Origin: CAYNVQ01 sp964400735
Lineage (GTDB): Bacteria > Acidobacteriota > Aminicenantia > Aminicenantales > Aminicenantaceae
Assembly: GCA_964400735.1 (NCBI GenBank)
Contig: CAYNVQ010000003.1
Coordinates: 186,001 to 250,000, forward strand
Reading direction: 5' to 3'
DNA: 64,000 bases
The notes under the pieces are model-generated. The model made no database searches and was not told the origin of the DNA. It saw nothing but the letters and a program-made list of their open reading frames with translations. Shown here one piece after another: positions 18,456 to 26,935 of the stretch; within the stretch, counting starts at the first letter, position 1, and every line of letters starts with the position of its first letter. A program made the position numbers and the translations under genes.

Positions 18456-18860
18456 ATGACAAAAAAAACTAGGAATTGTGCCTTCTTTTTTGCCCTAATC
18501 GTCATTTTTTCTTTCTCTATTACCTGCCGGCCCGAACAACAAAAACGGGTCAGCCGGCTGAAATTTGCCCTATCTTTTCCCGAGGATCTGAATAGGAAAG
18601 CCCTGGATGGAAGGCTTCTGCTGATGCTCACCACCAGGGAAAGCCCAGAACCGCGTTTTCAAATATCCAATGGCCCGGAGGCTATCCCGATTTTCGGGAT
18701 AGATGTCGAAGGATGGAAACCGGGCGATCTGGCGGTCATCGATGCGGATGTATTCGGTTTCCCCGTCGAGAGTATCGGCGGCATCCCAGCTGGCGCTATT
18801 AGGTTCTTGTCCCATAAATTTATAATCTTCCAGCAAGGAAGAACAGGAGGTTTAGCGTGA
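18456..18860 (+). CDS. Truncated N-terminal remnant of a putative esterase-like protein
   Basis: A 134-residue product with a signal peptide and lipobox-like SITC. The segment FALSFPEDLNRKALDGRLLL, the later PRFQISNGPEAIPIFGIDVE, and PGDLAVIDADVFGFPVESI then IPAG resemble the N-terminal beta-domain of large (about 600-750 residue) secreted alpha/beta-hydrolase-type proteins of Acidobacteriota. In those the similarity continues after I-P-x-G for hundreds of residues. Here it breaks off at IPAG, and after about 20 unrelated residues the frame ends, overlapping the GTG start of the next gene by 4 bases (GTGA). I infer a 3' deletion that left a short, still translated leader cistron. The family recognition is from memory and not checked. 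Confidence 0.55.
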   Translation: MTKKTRNCAFFFALIVIFSFSITCRPEQQKRVSRLKFALSFPEDLNRKALDGRLLLMLTTRESPEPRFQISNGPEAIPIFGIDVEGWKPGDLAVIDADVFGFPVESIGGIPAGAIRFLSHKFIIFQQGRTGGLA

Positions 18861-21800
18861 TCGAAGGAAAAAGATTTTTATCAGCACCCCATTTGGTTTT
18901 TATCCTTTTCGTTTGTATTTTAATGAGCTACCCTTTATCGTCCAACGGACAAGAGATAAAGGAAGAACTCTTTAAACAGCTCAAGTACCGGCATATCGGT
19001 CCGATCGGGAACCGCGTCAGTGCAGTGGTCGGGGTTTCTGGAGATCCGAACATCTGCTATGCTGGTGCCGCCTCGGGGGGGATTTTTAAGTCCGAAGATG
19101 GCGGTATCAACTGGAAGCCGGTTTTCGACAAACAGCCCGTCTCCTCCATCGGCTCTCTGGCGATCGCTCCTTCTGATCCCAACATCATCTGGGCCGGCAC
19201 CGGGGAAGCTTTCATCCGCAGCAATGTCTCCCATGGAAACGGCATCTACAAATCCACGGATGGCGGAAAGACCTGGAAGTGCATGGGTCTGGAGAAAACA
19301 GGCCGGATCGGCCGTATCGTGGTCGACCCGCGCAATCCGGACATCGTCATGGCCGCAGCCATGGGACATTGTTACGGACCTCAGCAGGAGCGGGGAGTCT
19401 TCAGAACGGCAGATGGTGGGAAGACATGGGAAAAGGTTCTATTCGTGGACGAGAACACGGGCTGTTCCGACATCGCCATGGATCCCAACAATCCGCGCAT
19501 CCTTTTCGTCGGGATGTGGCCCATGTTGATCAAGACCTGGGGAAAGTGGAGTGGGGGTCCAGGTGGCGGCCTGTATAAATCCACGGATGGCGGCCTGACC
19601 TGGAAGAGGCTCAAAGGCAGCGGCCTGCCGGAGGGAGATATCGGAAAAGTGGCCGTGGCCATAGCTCCCAGCGATTCCGACCGGGTGTATGCCCTTATCG
19701 AGCACAAGGATGAAGGATTGTGGAGGTCGGATGACGGCGGCGAGAGCTGGCGTCATGTCAATCATGAGCATGCCACCCTGAACCGTCCTCTTTACTACAC
19801 CCGCTGTTTGGTGGCGCCGGACGATGCCGATGAGGTGTATTTCCCAGCGACCCGATTTCATATGACCCTCGACGGCGGAATGAATATTAAAAGGTTCAAC
19901 CCTTCGGGCGGAGACCATCATGACATGTGGATAGATCCTCTGGATCCGAAGAGGATGCTGGTCGGCAATGACCAGGGGATAAGCATCTCCACCAACCGGG
20001 GAAAATCCTGGCACGGCATCCAGCTTCCCATTGCCCAGATGTACCATGTGTATGTCGACGACCAAATCCCCTATTATGTGTACGGGAACCGGCAGGACGG
20101 AACCTCATTCCGGGGGCCGAGTAACAGCCGTCAGGGCCGGGGAGGTATCCCGCGCGGGTTGTGGCATCCGGTGGGCGGTTTCGAGAGCGGATTTGCCGTC
20201 CCCGACCCGGTGGACAACAACATCGTCTGGTCGGGCAATTACGACGGCATGCTCGATGTCTTCGACCTGCGGACCATGCAGAGCCGGGGAGTGACGGTTT
20301 GGCCGGAGAGCATCCAGGGCTGGGCGGCCAAGGATGTCAAGTTCCGGTTCCAGTGGACCTTTCCCATCGCCATCTCTCCCCACGACCACAACAGGGTCTA
20401 TGTAGGAAGCCAGTACGTGCACATGACCGAAGACGGAGGAGAGAATTGGACGATCATCAGCCCGGACCTCTCCACCGGCGATAAAGAAAAACAGGAGAGA
20501 ACCGGAGGAATCACCCAGGACGATGCCAGCCCTCTGTACTGCTGCTGTGTATTCGCTATCGCTGAATCTCCCTTGGAGGAAGGGCTGATCTGGGCCGGAA
20601 CCAATGACGGGCTTCTGCATATGACCCGAGACGAAGGAGAGAACTGGACCAATGTGACGGCTAACCTTCCGGACCTTCCCCCCTGGGGAACGGTGAGCAA
20701 CATCGAGCCTTCTCGGTACGATGCCGGCGCCTGCTATGTGACGATCGATTTTCATAACGTGAACGATTTCGATCCCTATATCTATAAAACAACTGACTAC
20801 GGCAAGAGCTGGAAGCGCATCAGTTCGGACCTCCCGAAGAGCGTGTTCAGCTTCGCCCATTGTGTCCGGGAAGACCCGAAAAGGAAAGGCCTGTTGTATC
20901 TAGGAACCGAGAATGCGCTTTATGTCTCCTTCAATGACGGGAAGAACTGGGTTCCTTTTCAGACCAACCTTCCCGCTGCGCCGGTCCACTGGCTGACCAT
21001 CCAGGAGCGTTTCGGGGACCTGGTGGTCGGCACCTATGGAAGGGGGTTCTGGATCATGGATGACGTCACCCCCCTTCAGCAGATAAACCAAGAAATCCTG
21101 GATTCAGAAATCCACCTTTTCCCTCCCAGACCGGCCTACCGCTTTCAGAGCATCGCAGGGCCCGGCGGGACTCCCAACGACCCTTGTGCAGGACAGAATC
21201 CCCCCTATGGGGCCAGCATCAGCTATTACCTGAAATCCGAGCCGAAAGAAGAAGTGGTGATCACCATCTTGGATAAAGACGGGAAGGTTGTGAGAATCCT
21301 GAAGACCGAGAAACCGGAAGATAGAGAAGAGGAGGGTTTTACCGGGAGACAGGCCAGGCCTTTCAAGGTTCCCAAGCAGGCAGGACTCAACCGAATCTGG
21401 TGGGACCTGCGCTATGATCGGGCCAAAATGATCAAATTGAGAACGCTTCCCATCGGGGAGGAGCACGTCGAGCTGGGAAACAAAGGGTGGCGGCCCTTTC
21501 CCAGAGGAAGCCGGGGGAGCGGTCCCTTGGTTCCACCCGGTGTTTACACGGTAAAGATTGAAGTCGGAGAACAGATGCTGACCCAGAATATGGAGGTGAA
21601 AAAGGACCCGCATTCCGCTGGTACAGAAGCAGACATTCTGGCCCAGACCGAGGTTCTGCTGGAGATTTACCGGAACATCGACGCCGTGGCTGACATGATC
21701 AACCAGATAGAGTGGATACGAAAACAGGTCTATGACCTTAAAGAGCTTCTGAAGGAAAAGGGCGATGTGGAATCGATCATCGAGGAGGGAGACACTCTCG

Positions 21801-22093
21801 ATCAAAAGCTCATCGATATCGAGGGATTTTTCTTCTCCATGGAACTGACCGGATCGGGGGATGATCTCCGCTGGCCCGACAAGTTTTATGTCAAGCTGCG
21901 TTTTCTGGCCAACGATATCGATAAGTCCGATTTTGCGCCCACGACCCAGCAGCTCGAGGTGCACAAAATGTTCATGGGGCAGTTAGCCGATTACCAGAAT
22001 CGCCTCAAGGATCTTACCGAAAAAGACGTTGCCGCTTTTAACCAGATGCTGAAGGAAAGCAAGATTCCAGGTATCATCGTCGATGTAAAATAA
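18857..22093 (+). CDS. Secreted sortilin/BNR-repeat (VPS10-like) beta-propeller protein
   Basis: GTG 18857 with AGGAGG 9 bases upstream; 1078 residues. After a signal peptide (cleavage near NGQ, residue 32) about ten Asp-box motifs of the S-x-D-x-G-x-x-W type appear: KSEDGGINW, KSTDGGKTW, RTADGGKTW, KSTDGGLTW, RSDDGGESW, MTEDGGENW, MTRDEGENW, KTTDYGKSW and others. These define two beta-propellers (about residues 40-740). The C-terminal 330 residues contain a beta-domain and a helical end. Proteins of this type are often labelled glycosyl hydrolase or sortilin-like; Asp boxes are structural and do not by themselves show catalysis, so no reaction is assigned. It is translationally coupled to the remnant upstream. 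Confidence 0.88.
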   Translation: MIEGKRFLSAPHLVFILFVCILMSYPLSSNGQEIKEELFKQLKYRHIGPIGNRVSAVVGVSGDPNICYAGAASGGIFKSEDGGINWKPVFDKQPVSSIGSLAIAPSDPNIIWAGTGEAFIRSNVSHGNGIYKSTDGGKTWKCMGLEKTGRIGRIVVDPRNPDIVMAAAMGHCYGPQQERGVFRTADGGKTWEKVLFVDENTGCSDIAMDPNNPRILFVGMWPMLIKTWGKWSGGPGGGLYKSTDGGLTWKRLKGSGLPEGDIGKVAVAIAPSDSDRVYALIEHKDEGLWRSDDGGESWRHVNHEHATLNRPLYYTRCLVAPDDADEVYFPATRFHMTLDGGMNIKRFNPSGGDHHDMWIDPLDPKRMLVGNDQGISISTNRGKSWHGIQLPIAQMYHVYVDDQIPYYVYGNRQDGTSFRGPSNSRQGRGGIPRGLWHPVGGFESGFAVPDPVDNNIVWSGNYDGMLDVFDLRTMQSRGVTVWPESIQGWAAKDVKFRFQWTFPIAISPHDHNRVYVGSQYVHMTEDGGENWTIISPDLSTGDKEKQERTGGITQDDASPLYCCCVFAIAESPLEEGLIWAGTNDGLLHMTRDEGENWTNVTANLPDLPPWGTVSNIEPSRYDAGACYVTIDFHNVNDFDPYIYKTTDYGKSWKRISSDLPKSVFSFAHCVREDPKRKGLLYLGTENALYVSFNDGKNWVPFQTNLPAAPVHWLTIQERFGDLVVGTYGRGFWIMDDVTPLQQINQEILDSEIHLFPPRPAYRFQSIAGPGGTPNDPCAGQNPPYGASISYYLKSEPKEEVVITILDKDGKVVRILKTEKPEDREEEGFTGRQARPFKVPKQAGLNRIWWDLRYDRAKMIKLRTLPIGEEHVELGNKGWRPFPRGSRGSGPLVPPGVYTVKIEVGEQMLTQNMEVKKDPHSAGTEADILAQTEVLLEIYRNIDAVADMINQIEWIRKQVYDLKELLKEKGDVESIIEEGDTLDQKLIDIEGFFFSMELTGSGDDLRWPDKFYVKLRFLANDIDKSDFAPTTQQLEVHKMFMGQLADYQNRLKDLTEKDVAAFNQMLKESKIPGIIVDVK

Positions 22094-22242
22094 TCCGTCT
22101 CCGGTTTTGATGCGTCTGAATATTTAGGCCAAAGAATAAAAAAAGGTCTATTTTTCAGCTTATGAACAGATGAATGGAAATTCGATTCCGGCATCTGAAC
22201 TAAAAAGCGCCGGAAGACTGAAGAGTAAGGGTTCAGCTCTGA

Positions 22243-23307
22243 TCAGCCTCTGACTTCGAAGTCTATCCTCTTATTGATCGTCTTTCCCGAAGTATTTTCT
22301 GTGATATCTATGGATAATGTGTAGGAACCGGGATCCAGGTTTCTTTGCTCTCTTGCCTCTGTGGTTTCGGTTCCCTTTGTGGTTTTGACAAGGACGGTCT
22401 TTTTCATGGGCAGCTCTTGACTGACGAGAGGGGAGTTGTATTTCTGAGTGGCAAAATTGATGGCCAGCTCTTCTCCTTGAAAGACCTGGAAATGGACGTC
22501 AATATCTGTCTGTCCCTGGGCATTGGCCTGGCTTCCGAAGATGTAGAAGAAAATATCCAGATTTTCCTGGGGAGAAATGGCCCTTTCCAGATTGGGAATG
22601 ACCTGGAGAATGGAATAAGCGAAGAAATCTTTGTGGATATCGGCTACGGTTTCGGGAGCGGCAACCTGTTTGATACTCTCGACGAAAAAGATGGGCGTCG
22701 TTTCCAGTGTCTCGGTAAAGGAAAATGGGTCAGGAAGAGAAAATTCATAGTATTGGGTCCCGATGGTATTGAAATCCTGTGACGTGATGGCCATGGAGAG
22801 GAGGTAGTTTCCTGGAGGAAGGGGATAACCTGTGGTATATGTCCCCTCTTCTTCAGGGTCGTAAGAAGCGCTATCTACCTCTACCCGCATGGGGATGTAG
22901 ATTTCCTTGACCAATTCGCCGGGGGTTTGGGTATCGAGCTTGTTGAACTGGAGGAATACATAACGCTGGGATATGAGCTTTTGTGTGGTGGGTTGCTCTT
23001 CCTGAGCTTCTGCCGGGGCTGCGGCTGGAGTTTCGGCAGTATAAGCGAGGTCTGCGTTTTTTACCTGGAAAAAGAAGACAGTATGAAGATTTTGTTGAGC
23101 AGGAAGATACAGATTATTGGTGATCTGGAAGGGGATATCGAGGCGTGGTTGTCGGGATGTCATTCCTTCTTGAAACACTGTCTTGACTTGGGGGGGGATG
23201 ATAACAGCCATTCTTTCTTCTTGCTGGGAAAATGAATTGGTTGTGGTCAGTGTACACATGATGATTGCGCAAATCATGGCCGTGATGAAAATATGTTTTG
23301 CTCTCAT
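22243..23307 (-). CDS. Secreted protein of unknown function, beta-rich
   Basis: A 354-residue protein with GAGGAGG eight bases before ATG 23307. The signal peptide runs MRAKHIFITAMICAIIMCTL, cleaved near SFSQ. An Ala/Glu/Pro-rich linker (about residues 95-108) interrupts an otherwise beta-rich chain. The C-terminal LDPGSYTLSIDITENTSGK resembles the closing strands of the GWxTD and VWFA proteins in this window (LKPGKYYVDVILTVK), which suggests a related beta-sandwich, but there is no GWxTD motif. It stands alone between convergent and same-strand neighbours. No function assigned. Confidence 0.75.
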   Translation of the reverse strand: MRAKHIFITAMICAIIMCTLTTTNSFSQQEERMAVIIPPQVKTVFQEGMTSRQPRLDIPFQITNNLYLPAQQNLHTVFFFQVKNADLAYTAETPAAAPAEAQEEQPTTQKLISQRYVFLQFNKLDTQTPGELVKEIYIPMRVEVDSASYDPEEEGTYTTGYPLPPGNYLLSMAITSQDFNTIGTQYYEFSLPDPFSFTETLETTPIFFVESIKQVAAPETVADIHKDFFAYSILQVIPNLERAISPQENLDIFFYIFGSQANAQGQTDIDVHFQVFQGEELAINFATQKYNSPLVSQELPMKKTVLVKTTKGTETTEAREQRNLDPGSYTLSIDITENTSGKTINKRIDFEVRG

Positions 23308-23446
23308 GTTTCCTCCTCGAGATCGACCTGGTGAATATCTCTTTTCGCTCTTATAGTCATCTGAGATATTCCCTTGTCTACTACAATCAAATAATATACC
23401 AAAACTTTAATTATATTTCTACAAAAATTCTGGAGCAAAAAACCGC

Positions 23447-24454
23447 TCAACGGCGGCGCTGGTATTTGTTGACGGCATTTTGGTGCTCGCGGAAGGTCCG
23501 GCTGAAATGGTGGCTTCCGTCGTTTTTGGAGACAAAGTAGAGAAAATCCACATCCGCCGGATAAAGGGCCGCTCGAAGAGAATCTCCTCCTGGGTTGCAG
23601 ATCGGCCCGGGGGGGAGTCCGGCGTTGAGGTAAGTGTTGTAAGGAGAATCGATCCTGAGGTCTTTGGTTCGCAATCTATCCTTGAACTGCCCCTCCTTTT
23701 TGAGAACATAGATGATGGTGGGATCGCAATCCAGCTTCATTCCCTTCTGCAAACGGTTATGAAAAACCGCCGACACCAGGTGTCGTTCCTCCGGGAGGGA
23801 GGTTTCTTTTTCGATCAAAGAAGCCAGGATCACTACGTCTCGGACGGTCATCTCCATCTCATCAGCCCGGGAACTCATATTCGGTGTAAACACTTCCATG
23901 AATTGAAAAACCATGGCCGAAACGATTTCTTCGGCCGTTGTTCCTTTGGCGAAACGGTAGGTTTCCGGATAAAGATATCCTTCCAGATTATCAGCCTTCT
24001 GGTCGAGGGAGAAAATGAGGGATGTGTCGTGGGCCGACTGAAGAAAATCTTCTTTTTTTGAAAATCCCTCCTCATCCAGGAGTTCAGCAATTTCTTCGAT
24101 AATCAATCCCTCGGGTATGGTGATAGAATGAAGATAGACGCTTCCTTCGGTGAGGAGATGGAGGATATTTTTTGCCGAGATGGGAATTTCGATGGCATAT
24201 TCTCCAGCTTTCAGGCTTTTTGAGGAATAAAAAGCTTTGTATCCCAGGAGAAACGGCCAGGTCTTTTTTATCAATCCCCTATTTTTAAGCTCAAAAGCGA
24301 TGTCTTTGGCACTTTGTCCCTTCTCGACCTCAAAGATAACCCTGGTGGGGGAAGCTTTGGGCGGTTTATAGAATTCGAGGGAAAACCAGGTGACGAAAAA
24401 GAAAAGGACGAAAATAGCGGTGATGAAAACGATTCTAACGATTTTTTTCAGCAT
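23447..24454 (-). CDS. mltG: Endolytic murein transglycosylase MltG
   Basis: A 335-residue membrane-anchored enzyme that cuts nascent peptidoglycan strands near the division machinery. One N-terminal transmembrane helix (IVFITAIFVLFFFVTWFSL) is followed by a LysM-like region (EVEKGQSAKDIAFELKNRGL). The YceG/MltG catalytic domain contains the conserved ASLIEKETSLPEER with the catalytic Glu, HNRLQKGMKLDCDPTI, and the C-terminal YNTYLNAGLPPGPICNPG. Its start overlaps ruvX by 20 bases, in an operon ddl-ruvX-mltG; the linkage of ruvX (yqgF) to mltG is common in bacteria. Confidence 0.96.
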   Translation of the reverse strand: MLKKIVRIVFITAIFVLFFFVTWFSLEFYKPPKASPTRVIFEVEKGQSAKDIAFELKNRGLIKKTWPFLLGYKAFYSSKSLKAGEYAIEIPISAKNILHLLTEGSVYLHSITIPEGLIIEEIAELLDEEGFSKKEDFLQSAHDTSLIFSLDQKADNLEGYLYPETYRFAKGTTAEEIVSAMVFQFMEVFTPNMSSRADEMEMTVRDVVILASLIEKETSLPEERHLVSAVFHNRLQKGMKLDCDPTIIYVLKKEGQFKDRLRTKDLRIDSPYNTYLNAGLPPGPICNPGGDSLRAALYPADVDFLYFVSKNDGSHHFSRTFREHQNAVNKYQRRR

Positions 24455-24872
24455 TTGCTTTAGATTTTCTGTTCTCCAGATAGGCGGAAAGGATAATGAC
24501 AGCAGAAACCTGATCTTCGATTTCTTTTTTCTCTCGGGGTGCCATCTTCCTCATGGAAAGGATCTTCCGGGCCTGCACAGTGGTTAGTCGTTCATCCCAG
24601 AGAAAAACAGGGAGATCGAGAATCGTCTTTAACCAGCGGGCGAACGCCTGGGTTTTCTGCCCCCTCGTTCCTGTGCTTCCATCCATCCTCAGAGGAAAAC
24701 CGACCACGATCTCCGTAATTTCATACTCGGAGACCAAATGTTGAAAAAATTTTTCGTCCTCCGTTTTATTTTTGGACCGGTAAATTTGAAGCGGCTGAGC
24801 AGTGATTCCCAGTCTATCGCTTATGGCCAGGCCGATCTTCCGGTCTCCATAGTCAATGCCCAAGATTCTCAA
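24435..24872 (-). CDS. ruvX: RuvX/YqgF-family nuclease (putative Holliday junction resolvase / pre-16S rRNA nuclease)
   Basis: A 145-residue RNase H-fold protein of normal family length. It starts MRILGIDYGDRKIGLAISD, with the catalytic Asp of the first strand (GIDYG). VVGFPLRMDGSTGTRGQKTQ and FLWDERLTTVQARKIL carry the other conserved acidic and Arg residues. The family member YqgF matures the 5' end of 16S rRNA. Its ATG overlaps the ddl stop as ATGA, and its 3' end overlaps mltG, so the three genes are translationally coupled. Confidence 0.95.
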   Translation of the reverse strand: MRILGIDYGDRKIGLAISDRLGITAQPLQIYRSKNKTEDEKFFQHLVSEYEITEIVVGFPLRMDGSTGTRGQKTQAFARWLKTILDLPVFLWDERLTTVQARKILSMRKMAPREKKEIEDQVSAVIILSAYLENRKSKANAEKNR

Positions 24873-25939
24873 GGTTTGAATGACACTCCTTCTCTTTTTT
24901 TGCTTTTGTGGCGGTCGAATCCCAGTCTTATCAGCTCATCCAGGAGCCGGGGGTAGGCCAAGCCGCTGACTTCCCATAATTTGGGATACATGCTTATCTC
25001 GGTGAATCCGGGAATGGTGTTGATTTCATTCAGAAATATCTTTTCCGGTTTTTTTTGAAGGAAAAAATCAACGCGGGCCATTCCCGAACAGCCAACTGCT
25101 AGGAAAGCTTCGATGGCCAGACGCTGGACTTCCTGTGTGATGTTGAGAGGAAGATCTGCCGGAATCCCAAAGGAGGTTTTTCCATCTATGTATTTATCTC
25201 TGTAGTCGTAAAACTCCCGATGAGGGAGGACTTCACCGGGAAGGGATGCCCGCGGGTGGTCGTTTCCCAGAACGCTGCATTCGATCTCTCGCCCCTGGAT
25301 TCCTTCCTCCACCAAAACCTTTCTATCATACTTAAAGGCGGCTCGAAGGGCTGGTCCTATCTCACCAAAGCTCTTAACCTTGGTTATTCCAACACTCGAA
25401 CCCAGGTTGGCGGGTTTAACGAATAGAGGGAGGGGAATGTTGTTCTGAATCTGATCCAGAATTTTTTCCGGTTGATTTTTCCAGGATGTTTCGGAAAAAA
25501 CCATATACTTCGCCACAGGCAAGTTCTTTATCTCGAAAATAGCCTTGGCAACGGCCTTGTCCATGCTTAAAGCCGAGCCAAGTACCGTCGCTCCAACATA
25601 GGGAACATCGGCCATCTCGAAGAGTCCCTGGATGGTTCCGTCTTCACCAAAGGGACCATGAAGGACGGGAAAGTATATATCGGCTTCGAGCGCAGGTGAC
25701 AAGACGGCATCTCCAGCCCAGGGAAGAAAAGAGAAAAATTTACCCTTCCTGAGTTCCTCCGGGGAAAGAAAGGGAGAGGAGACGTGTCTCCAGTTTCCCT
25801 TTTTGTTGATATAGAAGGAAGAGATGTCGTATTTTTTTTTATCGAGATTTTTATGTATCGATCCCGCAGAGACTAGAGAGACCTCGTGCTCGGCCGACCG
25901 TCCACCGAAAAGAAGCGCCACACGTATCATTTTGGTCAT
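24869..25939 (-). CDS. ddl: D-alanine--D-alanine ligase
   Basis: A 356-residue ATP-grasp enzyme that joins two D-Ala residues for the peptidoglycan stem peptide. Seen motifs: RVALLFGGRSAEHEVSLVSA at the N-terminus, FPVLHGPFGEDGTIQGLFE, GSALSMDKAVAKAIF, LFVKPANLGSSVGITKV (ATP-grasp), and the metal-binding EINTIPGFTEISMYP near the C-terminus. The start could be ATG 25939 or ATG 25930; neither has a strong ribosome-binding site. It is the first gene of ddl-ruvX-mltG. The preceding gene ends 150 bases away beyond a 14-bp inverted repeat. Confidence 0.96.
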   Translation of the reverse strand: MTKMIRVALLFGGRSAEHEVSLVSAGSIHKNLDKKKYDISSFYINKKGNWRHVSSPFLSPEELRKGKFFSFLPWAGDAVLSPALEADIYFPVLHGPFGEDGTIQGLFEMADVPYVGATVLGSALSMDKAVAKAIFEIKNLPVAKYMVFSETSWKNQPEKILDQIQNNIPLPLFVKPANLGSSVGITKVKSFGEIGPALRAAFKYDRKVLVEEGIQGREIECSVLGNDHPRASLPGEVLPHREFYDYRDKYIDGKTSFGIPADLPLNITQEVQRLAIEAFLAVGCSGMARVDFFLQKKPEKIFLNEINTIPGFTEISMYPKLWEVSGLAYPRLLDELIRLGFDRHKSKKREGVSFKP

Positions 25940-26009
25940 TTCGGCTTTTTCCGTTCGGCTTCATTTTATCGGAATAGGCGGTGCTTGTCTATTTTTTCGC
26001 CACCGGGGG

Positions 26010-26062
26010 AGCATCCTTATTTCTGCGACAAAGAGACAGTCAGGCATGGAAATAAGGATGCT
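26010..26062. repeat. 14-bp perfect inverted repeat between S23-type gene and ddl
   Basis: AGCATCCTTATTTC (26010-26023) and GAAATAAGGATGCT (26049-26062) are exact reverse complements separated by 25 bases. The element lies 30 bases past the stop of the S23-type gene. There is no T-tract, so it is not a classic terminator; it could stabilise the 3' end or act as an intervening-sequence-type stem. Confidence 0.8.
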
Positions 26063-26091
26063 TCCGCCGCGCCGTGAGCAGCTCTGGCTGT

Positions 26092-26529
26092 TTAGGGAGA
26101 GGCCTGCTCCTGTCGAGCTTCTGAGGAGCTTTCTGTTTTGTTCTGCAGACGTCTTTTTATGGCCCGGATCAATCCCCCTATCATTGCGCATATCCTGTTG
26201 ATTTTATCTTCGAATTCAAGAAAATCTCCTTCAGAAAGATAGCCCACTTCCCTTGAGATGGCCAATTGAGTCCGGAGCTCTGCGGCAGATCCCTTGGCCG
26301 CCCCTAAAAATTGGATGAATCCCGAGGCGCTGCTCTGCTCTCGTCCGCAGGCGATGTGAGAGGCAATGGAAATGGCGGATTTCCTCAGCTGATCCCCCAG
26401 AATATCGTCCTGATTAAGGTTTCCGTTTGTCGACATGTGATACATATCCACGGCTAATCTTTTGGCCTGCTGCCAGCACTCTAAATTTTCGAGGTAATCC
26501 GATGATGTTTTATTCGTTGTCTTGGACAT
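26092..26529 (-). CDS. Four-helix bundle protein, 23S rRNA intervening-sequence (S23) family
   Basis: A 145-residue all-helical protein with GGAGG 7 bases before ATG 26529. ENLECWQQAKRLAVDMYHM, then LGDQLRKSAISIASHIACGR, GSAAELRTQLAISREVGYL and an amphipathic last helix, match the four-helix S23 family. These proteins were first found encoded in intervening sequences of 23S rRNA genes, but most copies, like this one, stand alone. The molecular role is unresolved. A Gln/Ser/Glu-rich tail follows the last helix. Confidence 0.87.
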   Translation of the reverse strand: MSKTTNKTSSDYLENLECWQQAKRLAVDMYHMSTNGNLNQDDILGDQLRKSAISIASHIACGREQSSASGFIQFLGAAKGSAAELRTQLAISREVGYLSEGDFLEFEDKINRICAMIGGLIRAIKRRLQNKTESSSEARQEQASP

Positions 26530-26766
26530 ATTTAACCTCCATGGTCATAGACGCTTCTGGTCTCGCAAAAATATCACTTGCCATAATTATTCATGAAATT
26601 TTCCAATTTTTTGAACCGGCAATGCTTCCTTCGAGATCGCAGTCCTAACGATTTCAATCTATATCTTGTTTTTCCGACTCAAATTATTGAGAAACATGAG
26701 CGGATTTGTACGTCTTGATAGACGTAAACCCTGATGAAAGAATGAAGAATAAACAGAGAAATGCGG
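26530..26766. other. Intergenic stretch with one hairpin
   Basis: Together with 26767-26935 this is a 406-bp gap between divergent genes. A perfect hairpin TACGTCT (26709-26715), TGAT loop, AGACGTA (26720-26726) lies about 40 bp upstream of the -35 box of the next promoter and could be an operator. Nothing else is recognisable. Confidence 0.5.
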
Positions 26767-26795
26767 TTGACAGGGGCAGAGGCGGCGAATATAAT
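26767..26795 (+). promoter_or_regulatory. Full-consensus sigma70 promoter
   Basis: TTGACA (26767-26772), 17-bp spacer, TATAAT (26790-26795): both hexamers match consensus exactly. Transcription would begin near 26802, with a leader of about 134 nt to the ATG at 26936. Confidence 0.8.
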
Positions 26796-26935
26796 AAGGG
26801 CAAAATTAGGTAAACAGAATCAAATTTCAGGTGAAAGAGTGAAGGCCCATTTTCTTCGAAAAACCAGGAGAATCACTCTTGCCTGGATCGATTTTTCGCC
26901 TTGGATAACGGGTTTCATCTGCTAAGGAGGCTGGG

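Noticed and set aside
26092..26529. S23-type gene as part of a 23S rRNA intervening sequence
   Set aside because: No rRNA sequence flanks it; the neighbours are ddl and a secreted protein gene.
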